The notes below the pieces were generated by a model, which saw only the letters and a list, made by a program, of their open reading frames with translations, searched no databases and was not told the origin of the DNA. 64,000 nucleotides of DNA from Pseudoalteromonas prydzensis (lineage in GTDB: Bacteria; Pseudomonadota; Gammaproteobacteria; Enterobacterales; Alteromonadaceae): the NCBI RefSeq assembly GCF_001661495.1, contig NZ_BDDT01000014.1:41059-105058 (forward strand), given 5' to 3'. Positions 52,579 through 61,527 of the stretch are shown in pieces (the stretch's first letter is position 1; the number at the start of each line of letters is the position of its first letter). The position numbers and the translations under genes were made by a program.

Positions 52579-53949
52579 ATGGGAAAAAATATATTTTTTT
52601 GTCTTTGTATAGGGTTGTATGGAATAAAAGCTATCGCACAACAACACAACTTTGCTGAATTAATGCAGTGCCATAACTCTTCAGAAGCCCCAGGTATGGC
52701 TGTTAGGTTAGAACAGTCAGGTAAACATATTTATAGTGGTGCAGTTGGTTTGGCAAATATTAATACTGAGAGGCCTCTTAACGTAGATGATATATTTCAA
52801 ATAGGTTCTGTCACGAAAACATTTACTGCTGTAGCAATCTTGAAACTATCGGAAGAAAAAAAACTATCGTTACAAGATACATTAGCGAAATTTATTCCTG
52901 ATATTAACCCTGAGTTTAGATACTTAACGATTGATAGAATTTTAAGCCATACTTCTGGTCTGCCAGATTACTTAGGGGACCCTTCAGTAAGTAAAATTTA
53001 TGATAAATATGCTTCTATTGATCAAGTTATACAAAGTATAAGTAAACAACCTCTTAACTCAGAGCCTGGTAAAAAATATAGTTATTCAAATTTGGGTTAC
53101 GTCTTTCTGGGAAAAGTCATTGAAATTGCTTCTGGGACTCCATATGACCAGTTCATGTCCAACACATTTTTTAAACCTCTGAAAATGGATAATACTTTTG
53201 TTATTACTAAAGGAACATCTGCTGGGGAAGTAAACGGCTACACTACTAGTCGCAATGAGCCTAAAAAGTATATTAATCCGGAAGATTCAACAGAAAGGCG
53301 ATGGAATGTTGATCGTAGTTGGATCTATTCTGCGGGCGCTATTGCTTCTACACTTGCTGATATGCACCTTTGGCAAAATGCATTAAAGTCAGGGCAGATA
53401 ATTTCAAAAGAAAACTATAATCTAATGACCTCCAAGGCATTATTAAATAATAATGCGCATGTGGATTATGGATATGGCTTAGATATATACAAAATAAGTG
53501 GATTAGATAGCTTTAGCCACCAAGGTCAGGTTCCCGGATTTTTTGCTTGGCATGTCTATTTTCCAAATGAAGATTTAACCGCTACAGCGTTAACCAACAT
53601 CGACACAAAACACCCAGGCCCCGCTTTATTAGACATGATAGCACTACAACTAAATTTATCCCCTAAGCCAGTAAATAGTCAAAAAATAAAGGCTATAGCA
53701 GCATCTTTAGTTGGCAGTTATCGTTCTTCCGATTCAAAAACTTTAACCATTTCGTTCGAAAAAGGTACACTTTATTCTCAATATGAAGGTGAAAATAAAC
53801 TAAAAATCATACCACGGGAAAACAACTCGTATTCTTATGAGTGTACTGAAAATTACTTTCAGCTTAGAGAAAATAATGGGAAGCATGAAATCGTCCCAGT
53901 GTATTTATATCAAGGTGAGCAAGATGCACTTGTTAAATTAGAATTATGA
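52579..53949 (+). CDS. Serine beta-lactamase-like hydrolase (class C/PBP4* type)
   Basis: This secreted 456-residue protein has a signal peptide (IFFCLCIGLYGIKAIAQ). The beta-lactamase/DD-peptidase fold shows SxxK in IGSVTKTFTA (Ser ~77), YxN in YSYSNLGYV (~169) and HxG in FSHQGQVPGFF (~315). A ~90-residue C-terminal lipocalin-like extension follows (VGSYRSSDSKTLTISFEKG). AAGGGA lies before the ATG. The gene is notably AT-rich against its neighbours, which suggests transfer. It could be a D-aminopeptidase or esterase rather than an antibiotic-destroying enzyme. Confidence 0.85.
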   Translation: MGKNIFFCLCIGLYGIKAIAQQHNFAELMQCHNSSEAPGMAVRLEQSGKHIYSGAVGLANINTERPLNVDDIFQIGSVTKTFTAVAILKLSEEKKLSLQDTLAKFIPDINPEFRYLTIDRILSHTSGLPDYLGDPSVSKIYDKYASIDQVIQSISKQPLNSEPGKKYSYSNLGYVFLGKVIEIASGTPYDQFMSNTFFKPLKMDNTFVITKGTSAGEVNGYTTSRNEPKKYINPEDSTERRWNVDRSWIYSAGAIASTLADMHLWQNALKSGQIISKENYNLMTSKALLNNNAHVDYGYGLDIYKISGLDSFSHQGQVPGFFAWHVYFPNEDLTATALTNIDTKHPGPALLDMIALQLNLSPKPVNSQKIKAIAASLVGSYRSSDSKTLTISFEKGTLYSQYEGENKLKIIPRENNSYSYECTENYFQLRENNGKHEIVPVYLYQGEQDALVKLEL

Positions 53950-53983
53950 AAAATAGACTAAGGTTATCAACGGTTGCTCATAA

Positions 53984-54068
53984 CACTAGGCGGTCTAATT
54001 TCCACCTCAATTATTGATGTTTTTAATATTCTCTCATAAGCGCAGCGTCTCTTAACCTCTTTGTGAAT
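53984..54068 (+). repeat. Direct repeat R, copy 2
   Basis: The same ~75-base sequence as 47000-47076, with an extra TAATATTC in the middle. It begins 35 bases after the serine hydrolase stop. Confidence 0.9.
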
Positions 54069-54162
54069 AAATCACTTAAAGGGCTTTCCCAAAATTCAGA
54101 ATACATCGAAGAAATAAAAACACTCGATAATGCAGTGCATTGGTGCAGACTGACAGGGTATT

Positions 54163-54303
54163 TTTTCGTTGGGTTTCGTTGCACTCTACCCAACCTACGC
54201 GTGTTACATAAAAGCAGCGCGAGGTAAACTCGAGCCTACAAGCCACACTCCCCTAGTCCCTAGTTACCTAGCGCCTTTAACCTTTAACCTTTAAGCCTTT
54301 AGC
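54163..54303 (+). repeat. Composite intergenic repeat, second copy, with CCTTTAA heptamers
   Basis: The order repeats the element at 48992: CGTTGGGTTTCGTTGCACTC-TACCCAACC (54167), GCGCGAGGTAAACTCGAGCC (54217), then CACTCCCCTAGTCCC and the 7-base units CCTTTAA in three copies with more degenerate units after them (to ~54303). Confidence 0.8.
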
Positions 54304-54334
54304 CTTGTAACTAACTCCTGTGTCTTAATTTAAA

Positions 54335-54381
54335 GTGACTTATTATTTGTGCATAGGCTATACTGTACAAATTAACGTACA
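54335..54381 (+). promoter_or_regulatory. yefM-yoeB promoter and YefM operator
   Basis: GTGACT (-35) and TATACT (-10, 54359) lie 18 bases apart. TGTACA (54364-54369) and CGTACA (54376-54381) overlap and follow the -10. YefM antitoxins bind TGTACA-type palindromes, so autorepression is likely. Confidence 0.65.
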
Positions 54382-54400
54382 TGAACATTTTGGAGTTGTT

Positions 54401-54652
54401 ATGGATGCTATTAGTTATACTGCTGCTCGCGCTAATTTAGCGAGTACCATGGCGCAGGTGTGCGATGATCATGCGCCGATTATTATTACCCGCAAGAGTG
54501 AAAGTCCGGTGGTGATGATGTCATTAGAAGATTATAACGCCATGCAAGAAACCACTTATTTACTTAGATCCCCTGCAAATGCCCGCAAGCTTTTAGAGTC
54601 AATTGCCGAACTTGAGCAAGGTGAAGGCACGCAAAAAGAGTTACTTGAGTGA
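54401..54652 (+). CDS. yefM: Antitoxin YefM
   Basis: This 83-residue Phd/YefM antitoxin has the N-terminal DNA-binding part MDAISYTAARANLASTMAQVCDDH, the conserved PVVMMSLEDYNAMQETTYLL, and a C-terminal tail LLESIAELEQGEGTQ that blocks the toxin. The ATG has GGAG six bases upstream; the frame is open further upstream but there is no support for it. It overlaps yoeB by four bases. Confidence 0.95.
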   Translation: MDAISYTAARANLASTMAQVCDDHAPIIITRKSESPVVMMSLEDYNAMQETTYLLRSPANARKLLESIAELEQGEGTQKELLE

Positions 54653-54909
54653 AGTTAATCTTTTCAACTCATGCGTGGCAAGAGTACCTTTATTGGCAAG
54701 GTCATGATAAAAAAGTACTGAAACGTATAAATTTATTAATTAAAGATATTCAACGCAGCCCACATGAAGGGTTAGGTAAGCCTGAGCCATTAAAACATGG
54801 TTTATCTGGATATTGGTCTCGCCGCATAAATGATGAGCATAGAATCGTATACAAGTACCAAGACGATACACTTTTAATCGCGCAATTAAGATATCACTAC
54901 AGTACTTAA
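54649..54909 (+). CDS. yoeB: Toxin YoeB (mRNA interferase)
   Basis: This RelE-superfamily ribosome-dependent ribonuclease has 86 residues (84 in E. coli) and a GTG start. The typical blocks are intact: QEYLYWQGHDKKVLKRIN, GKPEPLKHGLSGYWSRRIN, EHRIVYKYQDD and the catalytic end QLRYHYST. Unlike the relE-type remnant at 10.1 kb, this toxin looks active. Confidence 0.95.
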   Translation: MKLIFSTHAWQEYLYWQGHDKKVLKRINLLIKDIQRSPHEGLGKPEPLKHGLSGYWSRRINDEHRIVYKYQDDTLLIAQLRYHYST

Positions 54910-54924
54910 AAAAATACAATCATT

Positions 54925-54979
54925 GCGCGAGGTAAACTCGCGCCTACAAGCCAATCCCCTAGCGCCTAGCCCCTTTTAA
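54925..54979 (+). repeat. GAGGTAAACTC palindrome with CCTAGC heptamers
   Basis: GCGCGAGGTAAACTCGCGCC (from 54925) is a perfect small palindrome. CTACAAGCC and then CCCTAGC-GCCTAGC-CCC follow it. This is a shortened form of the composite repeat at 48992 and 54163, lacking the GTTGGG part. Confidence 0.7.
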
Positions 54980-54988
54980 TGCACCCAC

Positions 54989-55016
54989 AAAAAAAGCGCC
55001 TTTCGGCGCTTTTTTA
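54989..55016. terminator. Terminator between yoeB and ppiD
   Basis: AAAAAAGCGCC-TTTC-GGCGCTTTTTT is a symmetric A/T-flanked hairpin, usable by ppiD (minus) and yoeB (plus). Confidence 0.88.
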
Positions 55017-55034
55017 GGTTTGCTTAATTAACTA

Positions 55035-56939
55035 TTACTCTGTGGCGGTTGGCGCCTTAGGTAAGTTTAATTCTGCGTTTGCTTTTAAAGCTTCAATGAA
55101 TACCATGTAGTTTTTGTTAACTTGGGCCATGGTAATATTTTGCTTAAGTTGCGCTTCAATTTCACCTTCAACAGTGGCGTTAGTCACGGCTTTTAAGGCT
55201 ACAATTGCTGCATCACCGTTGTTTAATTCAACTTTTTCAACCACTGCTGTATCAGTTGGATGAGCCATTTTAAAGGCGTGTTGCACGATAGCAGGCGATA
55301 CTGTGTAAGCTTGGCGAGTCAGTGCTGCTTCTTGACGTAGTTCTAAGCCTTGCTCAGTTACTAGGTCATTTAAGCTCTTGCCTGCTTCAATTTCTGCATA
55401 CAGTGTTGTTGCTTTTTCTTTAGCAAGCTCTGATGCTTTTTGACTAACTAAGCGTGCTTTAATTTGCTCAGAGACATCAGCAAGTGGTTTTGTTGCAGCT
55501 GGTTTGTGCTCTTTAACACGCACTAATACCACATGCTCATCGCCCACTTCGATAACTTCTGAGTTCATTTTATCTTCAAGCACATCTGGCGAGAAGATAG
55601 CAGCGATTACCGCTGGTGTATTAAGCGGTGCTGGTAAAGCATTACGGTCTACAAGTTCTGTCGTTTGTACTTCAACACCGGCAACTTCTGCAGCATCAAC
55701 TAAGGTATCTGAAATTTCAAATGCAATAGCGCCCATTTCTGTTTGCTTTTCATAGAATGCATTTACTTTTGCAGTGCGCTCAAGTTCAGTTCGTAAATCA
55801 GCTTTAACAGCGTCATAAGCTTTAACCTGTTCACTTTGAATATCAGTTAACTGAATGATGTGGTAACCAAACTCAGATTGTACTACATCTGAATAATCGC
55901 CTTTATTTGCTAATGCGAATGCCGCATCTTCAAACGCAGGGTCCATCATGTCGCGTTCGATCCAATCTAAATCACCGCCCATTTCAGCACTAACGATATC
56001 ATCAGATGATGATTCAGCTAATGCAGCAAAGTCAGCACCTTGCTGTAGTTGTGCTAATAAGTCTTCTGCTTTTGCTTTGGCGGCATCATCGTCTTCGCTG
56101 TTATCAACTAAGATATGCGCTACACGGCGTTTTTCTGGTTCAATGTATTGCGCGCTATTTTGCTCGTAATACGCTTTAACGTCTGCTTCGCTTACATTGC
56201 TATCAAGTGTTAGGTTAGCTGCATTTAAATCAATGTAGCTTACTGATACTTGCTCTGGCGCTAAAAATTGTGATGTATTCAAGTCATAGTAATCGGCAAT
56301 TTCTTGCTCGCTTACAGCGACATTTTCTTGTAACGATTCTTTACTGATCACAACATAATCAATACTACGTGTTTGTTGTTGTAGTGCTACAGCACTGGCC
56401 AGTTCACTATTTAAGGCAAAGTCAGTACCTGCAACGGCTGAAATTAGCTGACTACGGGTCATTTCTTCGCGTAAATATTCACGAAATGCATCTGGCTGGA
56501 AGTTCATTTGGCGAATGACTTGTAAGTAACGATCGTTGTTGAACTGGCCGCCAATTTGGAAGTATGGCAATTCTAAAATCGCTTTTTTAACACTGTCGTC
56601 ACTAACACGTAAACCGAGTTCTGCCGCTAGTTGTGTTTGCAATTCTTGTTGTACTAGACGGTCAACAACGCCTTGACGAATTTGTGCCATGTAATTTGGA
56701 TCAGCTGCAATTTGTGCAAAGTATTCGCCAAATTGTTGCTCTAAACGTGCACGTTCGTTTTGGAACGCACGGCTAAATTCGGTTTGGCTAATTTTAACTC
56801 CATTTACTTCAGCTACGGGCTGCTCTGTGGTTTGACCTAAATAACCACCGATCCCTGCTAAGGCAAAAGATAAAATCACCGCGCCTAAAATAACTTTAGC
56901 TACCGGTCCTTGCGAACCTTCTCTGATTTTCTCAAGCAT
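55035..56939 (-). CDS. ppiD: Periplasmic chaperone/isomerase PpiD
   Basis: This 634-residue SurA-like foldase is anchored in the inner membrane by one N-terminal helix (AKVILGAVILSFALAGIGGYL). A SurA-N-like chaperone part follows (residues ~40-170), then a parvulin domain (RVAHILVDNSEDDDAAKAKAEDLL to FGYHIIQLTDI, ~265-360) and a C-terminal helical part. It acts near the Sec translocon. It is last in the tig-clpP-clpX-lon-hupB-ppiD order. Confidence 0.94.
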   Translation of the reverse strand: MLEKIREGSQGPVAKVILGAVILSFALAGIGGYLGQTTEQPVAEVNGVKISQTEFSRAFQNERARLEQQFGEYFAQIAADPNYMAQIRQGVVDRLVQQELQTQLAAELGLRVSDDSVKKAILELPYFQIGGQFNNDRYLQVIRQMNFQPDAFREYLREEMTRSQLISAVAGTDFALNSELASAVALQQQTRSIDYVVISKESLQENVAVSEQEIADYYDLNTSQFLAPEQVSVSYIDLNAANLTLDSNVSEADVKAYYEQNSAQYIEPEKRRVAHILVDNSEDDDAAKAKAEDLLAQLQQGADFAALAESSSDDIVSAEMGGDLDWIERDMMDPAFEDAAFALANKGDYSDVVQSEFGYHIIQLTDIQSEQVKAYDAVKADLRTELERTAKVNAFYEKQTEMGAIAFEISDTLVDAAEVAGVEVQTTELVDRNALPAPLNTPAVIAAIFSPDVLEDKMNSEVIEVGDEHVVLVRVKEHKPAATKPLADVSEQIKARLVSQKASELAKEKATTLYAEIEAGKSLNDLVTEQGLELRQEAALTRQAYTVSPAIVQHAFKMAHPTDTAVVEKVELNNGDAAIVALKAVTNATVEGEIEAQLKQNITMAQVNKNYMVFIEALKANAELNLPKAPTATE

Positions 56940-56985
56940 TTATTTATCTCTATTCTATTCGAGGCAGAAATCGCCTTGCTTATGT

Positions 56986-57017
56986 AAAAAAAGCGTATCT
57001 TACCAGATACGCTTTTT
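56986..57017 (-). terminator. Terminator of hupB
   Basis: AAAAAAGCGTATCT-TACC-AGATACGCTTTTT lies between hupB and ppiD and can act on the minus strand. Confidence 0.85.
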
Positions 57018-57110
57018 CACTTGAAGCAGTTGGCGAGAAAGATAGTTAATTAAGCTGTAAAAGCGATTAACTTCTTACACTGCCAAAACTAACTCACTAA
57101 AGAGCAGTGA

Positions 57111-57386
57111 TTAGCTATTACATGCGTCTTTAAGCGCTTTGCCCGCTTTAAAAGCTGGGATAGTCGCTGCAGCGATTTGAATTGTCTCGCCAGTTTGTGG
57201 GTTACGGCCAGAACGTGCAGCACGCTCACGTACTGAGAAAGTACCAAAACCAACAAGTGCTACTGAATCGCCATCTTTAAGAGCGCCAGAAACAGCCTCG
57301 ATGAATGAATCAAGTGCACGACCCGCAGCCGCTTTAGAAATGTCAGCATCAGCTGCGATTTGATCGATTAATTGAGATTTATTCAC
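57111..57386 (-). CDS. hupB: DNA-binding protein HU-beta
   Basis: This 91-residue histone-like DNA-bending protein starts (GTG) NKSQLIDQIAADADISKAAAG and has the DNA-arm sequence RAARSGRNPQTGETIQIAA. The start is GTG 57386, with AGAGGA just upstream. An open frame continues to 57416, but the family begins at NKSQL. It lies between lon and ppiD, as in E. coli. Confidence 0.97.
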   Translation of the reverse strand: MNKSQLIDQIAADADISKAAAGRALDSFIEAVSGALKDGDSVALVGFGTFSVRERAARSGRNPQTGETIQIAAATIPAFKAGKALKDACNS

Positions 57387-57500
57387 AATATCATCCTCTT
57401 TCATTGTTATTATCAAGAGCGATTGTTTTTTAAACTAACATCACTATTTTGAAAATTTTAGAGCAAACTTTTTCATGCTCATACGATTGTAATTTTTCTT

Positions 57501-57528
57501 AAGCCTAGGCCACATAAGGCCTAGGCTT
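57501..57528. promoter_or_regulatory. Perfect 11-bp inverted repeat in the lon-hupB spacer
   Basis: AAGCCTAGGCC-ACATAA-GGCCTAGGCTT has no T-run on the minus strand, so it may not be a terminator; RNA processing or an operator are alternatives. A hupB promoter is expected between it and 57386. Confidence 0.6.
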
Positions 57529-57598
57529 GAAAACCAGTGCTTAACTTATCATATCATCTAGATTTGAAAAGCCCTTTAAAGCACTTTTTTTCGCTTTT

Positions 57599-59959
57599 TT
57601 ACTGGTTTTTAGGTGTTTCGACCGAAAAACTCTCAACTGGGTGTACTAAAGCCAGTTTTAAAACCTCATCAATCCACGTAACTGGATGAATATCAAGTCC
57701 TGCCAATACATTGTCAGGGATCTCTTTTAAGTCACGTTCGTTAATTTTTGGAATAATAACCGTTTTAATACCACCACGGTGAGCAGCTAGTAACTTTTCT
57801 TTTAAGCCACCAATTGGTAAAACTTCACCACGTAATGTGATTTCACCCGTCATCGCCACATCAGCTCGTACAGGGTTACCCGTTAAGCTTGACACTAAAC
57901 CAGTTACCATCGCCGCACCGGCACTTGGGCCATCTTTTGGCGTTGCACCCTCTGGTACGTGTACATGGATATCACGTTTTTCGTAAAAATCACTGTTAAT
58001 GCGAAATGCATCAGCACGATTTCGCACAACTGTCATAGCTGCTTGAATCGACTCTTGCATCACATCACCCAGTGAACCGGTGTAACTTAGCTTGCCTTTA
58101 CCTGGTACTGCAGCACATTCGATGGTCAGTAAGTCACCGCCCACTTCGGTCCATGCAAGGCCAGTTACTTGACCAATACGGTCGCCATCTTCAGCTTTAC
58201 CATAATCATAGCGTTGTACACCTAAAAACTCTTCAAGGTTATCAGCATTGATAGTGACGGTTTTTGTGCCTTTTTCGAGCAATATATTCTTCACCGCTTT
58301 ACGGCATAACTTAGAAATTTCACGCTCTAAATTACGCACGCCCGCTTCACGGGTGTAATAGCGAATAATGCCGATAATTGCGCTGTCTTCAAGGATCAGT
58401 TCGCCGTCTTTTAAGCCATTGCGTTTAACTTGTTTAACAATTAAGTGTTCTTTAGCAATGTTTAGCTTTTCATCTTCGGTGTAGCCCGATAAACGAATTA
58501 CTTCCATACGATCCAGTAACGGGCCGGGAATATTAAAGCTGTTTGATGTTGCCACGAACATTACATCAGATAAGTCATAATCAACTTCTAAGTAGTGGTC
58601 CGCAAAATGACTATTTTGCTCTGGATCAAGTACTTCAAGTAATGCTGAAGCGGGATCGCCACGCATATCAGATGACATTTTGTCGATTTCATCTAATAAG
58701 AATAATGGGTTTTTAACGCCCACTTTACTCATATTTTGAATCAGCTTACCTGGCATTGAACCAATGTAAGTACGACGGTGACCACGAATCTCCGCTTCAT
58801 CACGCACCCCACCTAGTGCCATACGAATATACTTACGCCCTGTTGAGCGAGCAATCGATTGACCCAGTGATGTTTTACCTACCCCTGGCGGACCGACAAG
58901 GCATAAAATAGGCCCTTTCAGTTTATTGGTGCGCTGTTGCACGGCGAGGTATTCAATAATGCGTTCTTTGACTTTATCAAGACCGTGATGGTCGCTATCT
59001 AAAATCTTTTGTGCGCCCGCTAAGTCTTTTTTCACTTTCGAGCGTTTTTTCCATGGCACATTAATTAATGTGTCAATGTATGAACGCACGACAGTGGCTT
59101 CTGCCGACATTGGCGACATCATTTTAAGCTTAGCAAGCTCTGAATTGGCTTTTTCTTGTGCATCGCTGCTCATGCCTGATTCTTCGATACGTTTTTTCAG
59201 CGCTTCGAATTCATCGGGTACGTCGTCAAGTTCACCAAGCTCTTTTTGAATGGCTTTCATTTGCTCATTGAGGTAATACTCGCGCTGCGATTTTTCCATT
59301 TGCTTTTTAACGCGGGTACGGATTTTTTTCTCAACTTGCAATAAATCGATTTCACCTTCCATCAACGCCATTAAGTATTCTAGGCGCTCTGTGACATTGG
59401 TGATTTCGAGTACTTTTTGCTTTTCTGGCACTTTCAATGGCATGTGCGCTGCCATAGTATCAGCAAGACGCGGCGCTTCATCAATGCCACTAACCGAGGT
59501 TAACACCTCAGGTGGGATTTTTTTGTTAAGCTTTACATAACCTTCAAACTGGTTAATAGCACTGCGTATAAACACATCTTGCTCTTGCTCATCGATTTCT
59601 TCTGAACCAATAAACTGGGCGTTAGCAACAAAAAAGTCTTCATTATCAATAAAGCTTTCTAGTTTCGCGCGTTGTGTGCCTTCAACCAGTACTTTGACTG
59701 TGCCATCAGGTAATTTAAGCAGTTGTAAAACGGTGGCGATGGTACCGACACGGTAAATATCATCTTGCTCAGGCTCATCCACGCTCGCGTCTTTTTGCGC
59801 AACCAGGAAAATTTGTTTGTCTTTATCCATTGCCGCTTCAAGGCATTTAATTGATTTTTCACGGCCTACAAAAAGCGGGATCACCATGTGCGGATATACC
59901 ACGACATCGCGCAGTGCTAGCACCGGGATTTCGACTCGATCTGTTCTCTCAAGCGTCAT
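57599..59959 (-). CDS. lon: ATP-dependent protease Lon
   Basis: This 786-residue quality-control protease has an N-terminal LON substrate domain (IPVLALRDVVVYPHMVIPLF), an AAA+ module with Walker A GPPGVGKTS (~357) and Walker B LFLLDEIDKM, and a Ser-Lys protease domain (GPSAGAAM, Ser ~679). It has the same length as typical enterobacterial Lon. A heat-shock promoter lies directly upstream. Confidence 0.97.
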   Translation of the reverse strand: MTLERTDRVEIPVLALRDVVVYPHMVIPLFVGREKSIKCLEAAMDKDKQIFLVAQKDASVDEPEQDDIYRVGTIATVLQLLKLPDGTVKVLVEGTQRAKLESFIDNEDFFVANAQFIGSEEIDEQEQDVFIRSAINQFEGYVKLNKKIPPEVLTSVSGIDEAPRLADTMAAHMPLKVPEKQKVLEITNVTERLEYLMALMEGEIDLLQVEKKIRTRVKKQMEKSQREYYLNEQMKAIQKELGELDDVPDEFEALKKRIEESGMSSDAQEKANSELAKLKMMSPMSAEATVVRSYIDTLINVPWKKRSKVKKDLAGAQKILDSDHHGLDKVKERIIEYLAVQQRTNKLKGPILCLVGPPGVGKTSLGQSIARSTGRKYIRMALGGVRDEAEIRGHRRTYIGSMPGKLIQNMSKVGVKNPLFLLDEIDKMSSDMRGDPASALLEVLDPEQNSHFADHYLEVDYDLSDVMFVATSNSFNIPGPLLDRMEVIRLSGYTEDEKLNIAKEHLIVKQVKRNGLKDGELILEDSAIIGIIRYYTREAGVRNLEREISKLCRKAVKNILLEKGTKTVTINADNLEEFLGVQRYDYGKAEDGDRIGQVTGLAWTEVGGDLLTIECAAVPGKGKLSYTGSLGDVMQESIQAAMTVVRNRADAFRINSDFYEKRDIHVHVPEGATPKDGPSAGAAMVTGLVSSLTGNPVRADVAMTGEITLRGEVLPIGGLKEKLLAAHRGGIKTVIIPKINERDLKEIPDNVLAGLDIHPVTWIDEVLKLALVHPVESFSVETPKNQ

Positions 59960-60003
59960 TATTTTTCTCTTCGCTCTTCATTTATTTTAAAGATTACTCA
60001 AGT

Positions 60004-60031
60004 ATATGGGGATAACCTAAGTAAAGTTCAA
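60004..60031 (-). promoter_or_regulatory. Sigma-32 heat-shock promoter of lon
   Basis: On the minus strand TTGAAC and CCCCATAT are separated by 14 bases. This is a near match to the sigma-32 consensus (CTTGAA - 13-15 - CCCCATNT). It lies ~45 bases before the lon ATG. Confidence 0.85.
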
Positions 60032-60063
60032 CAATTTAACGTAACTGGATTAAATAAATTATA

Positions 60064-60090
60064 AAAAAAGGAGCACTAGGCTCCTTTTTA
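60064..60090 (-). terminator. Terminator of clpX
   Basis: AAAAAGGAGC-ACTA-GGCTCCTTTTT lies just after the clpX stop on the minus strand, with A/T tails. Confidence 0.85.
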
Positions 60091-60109
60091 ATATCAAAAT
60101 GAGTAAATT

Positions 60110-61393
60110 TTACTCAGATGCCGCTTTATCTTGGCTGGCACTTTGATAAATCAAAATAGGATCTGATTCACCTTTGATCACGGTTTCGTCAATTACGACT
60201 TTACTGACGTTTTCCATTGAAGGAAGTTCGTACATAGTATCGAGTAACACCGCTTCAACGATTGAACGAAGACCACGTGCACCTGTTTTACGCTCCATCG
60301 CTTTATGAGCGATAGCACGCAGTGCGTCATCACGGAATTCAAGTTCAACGTCTTCCATACCAAATAATGCGCCGTACTGCTTTGTTAAGGCGTTTTTAGG
60401 CTCATTTAAAATTTGCACTAAAGCTGACTCATCAAGTTCAGTTAACGTTGCCACTACTGGTAGGCGACCGATAAACTCTGGGATCAAACCGTATTTTACT
60501 AAATCTTCTGGCTCAACATCTTTAAATGTATCACTTAAAGAACGACTTGCCGCAGATTCTTTTACGTTTACCCCAAAACCAATACCGGTATTTTTGTGGC
60601 TACGCTGTTCAATTACTTTATCAAGACCGGAGAATGCACCACCACAGATAAATAAGATTTTAGAGGTATCGACCTGTAAAAACTCTTGCTGTGGATGTTT
60701 ACGTCCGCCTTGTGGTGGCACTGATGCCACAGTCCCTTCAATCAATTTAAGTAGTGCTTGTTGCACGCCTTCACCTGATACGTCACGGGTGATTGATGGG
60801 TTGTCAGATTTACGTGAAATTTTATCAATCTCATCGATGTAAACAATACCACGTTGTGCTTTCTCAACGTCGTAGTCACATTTTTGCAGTAGCTTTTGGA
60901 TGATGTTTTCAACATCTTCACCCACATAACCGGCTTCGGTTAATGTGGTTGCATCAGCCATAGTAAATGGCACATCAAGTAAACGCGCTAATGTCTCTGC
61001 TAATAATGTTTTACCGCTACCTGTTGGGCCAATAAGTAGGATATTACTTTTACCTAACTCAATGTCGACCTTGGTGCTTTGATTACGTAAGCGTTTGTAG
61101 TGGTTATAAACCGCTACTGACAATACTTTTTTAGCGTGATCTTGACCAATAACATAATCATCTAAATGATTACGAATTTCTTTTGGTGCAGGCAGTTTAT
61201 CAGAGGTATTGTGCTTAGGCGCAATGTCTTTGATCTCTTCCCTGATAATGTCATTACACAGCTCAACACATTCATCACAAATGTATACTGAAGGCCCTGC
61301 AATGAGTTTACGAACTTCATGCTGGCTTTTGCCACAAAAAGAGCAGTATAACAATTTATTACTTTTGTCGCCGTCTGTAGGAGTGTCAGACAT
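60110..61393 (-). CDS. clpX: ClpXP unfoldase subunit ClpX
   Basis: This 427-residue AAA+ unfoldase has an N-terminal zinc finger (LYCSFCGKS ... ICDECVELC), Walker A GPTGSGKTL (~120), Walker B VYIDEIDKI, and the ClpP-docking IGF loop (NTGIGFGVN). It is encoded 134 bases after clpP and is probably cotranscribed with it. Confidence 0.97.
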   Translation of the reverse strand: MSDTPTDGDKSNKLLYCSFCGKSQHEVRKLIAGPSVYICDECVELCNDIIREEIKDIAPKHNTSDKLPAPKEIRNHLDDYVIGQDHAKKVLSVAVYNHYKRLRNQSTKVDIELGKSNILLIGPTGSGKTLLAETLARLLDVPFTMADATTLTEAGYVGEDVENIIQKLLQKCDYDVEKAQRGIVYIDEIDKISRKSDNPSITRDVSGEGVQQALLKLIEGTVASVPPQGGRKHPQQEFLQVDTSKILFICGGAFSGLDKVIEQRSHKNTGIGFGVNVKESAASRSLSDTFKDVEPEDLVKYGLIPEFIGRLPVVATLTELDESALVQILNEPKNALTKQYGALFGMEDVELEFRDDALRAIAHKAMERKTGARGLRSIVEAVLLDTMYELPSMENVSKVVIDETVIKGESDPILIYQSASQDKAASE

Positions 61394-61527
61394 TCAGCTA
61401 CCTCATCTTATACGTTGGCTGCCAAACTACTTAGCAGCTATTTCAATACGTTTTACTATACCAAAAATCTTTGGTTTTCACAGTGTAAACGACTTCAGCA
61501 AGTAGCGTTAACTACTCGCTGTTATAT

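Noticed and set aside
54070..54160. Short open stretch (KSLKGLSQNSEYIEEIKTL) after repeat R copy 2 as a gene fragment.
   Set aside because: No start, no family resemblance and it runs into the palindromic repeat.
57501..57528. The lon-hupB inverted repeat as a terminator.
   Set aside because: No T-run follows on the minus strand; recorded as a structure of unknown role.
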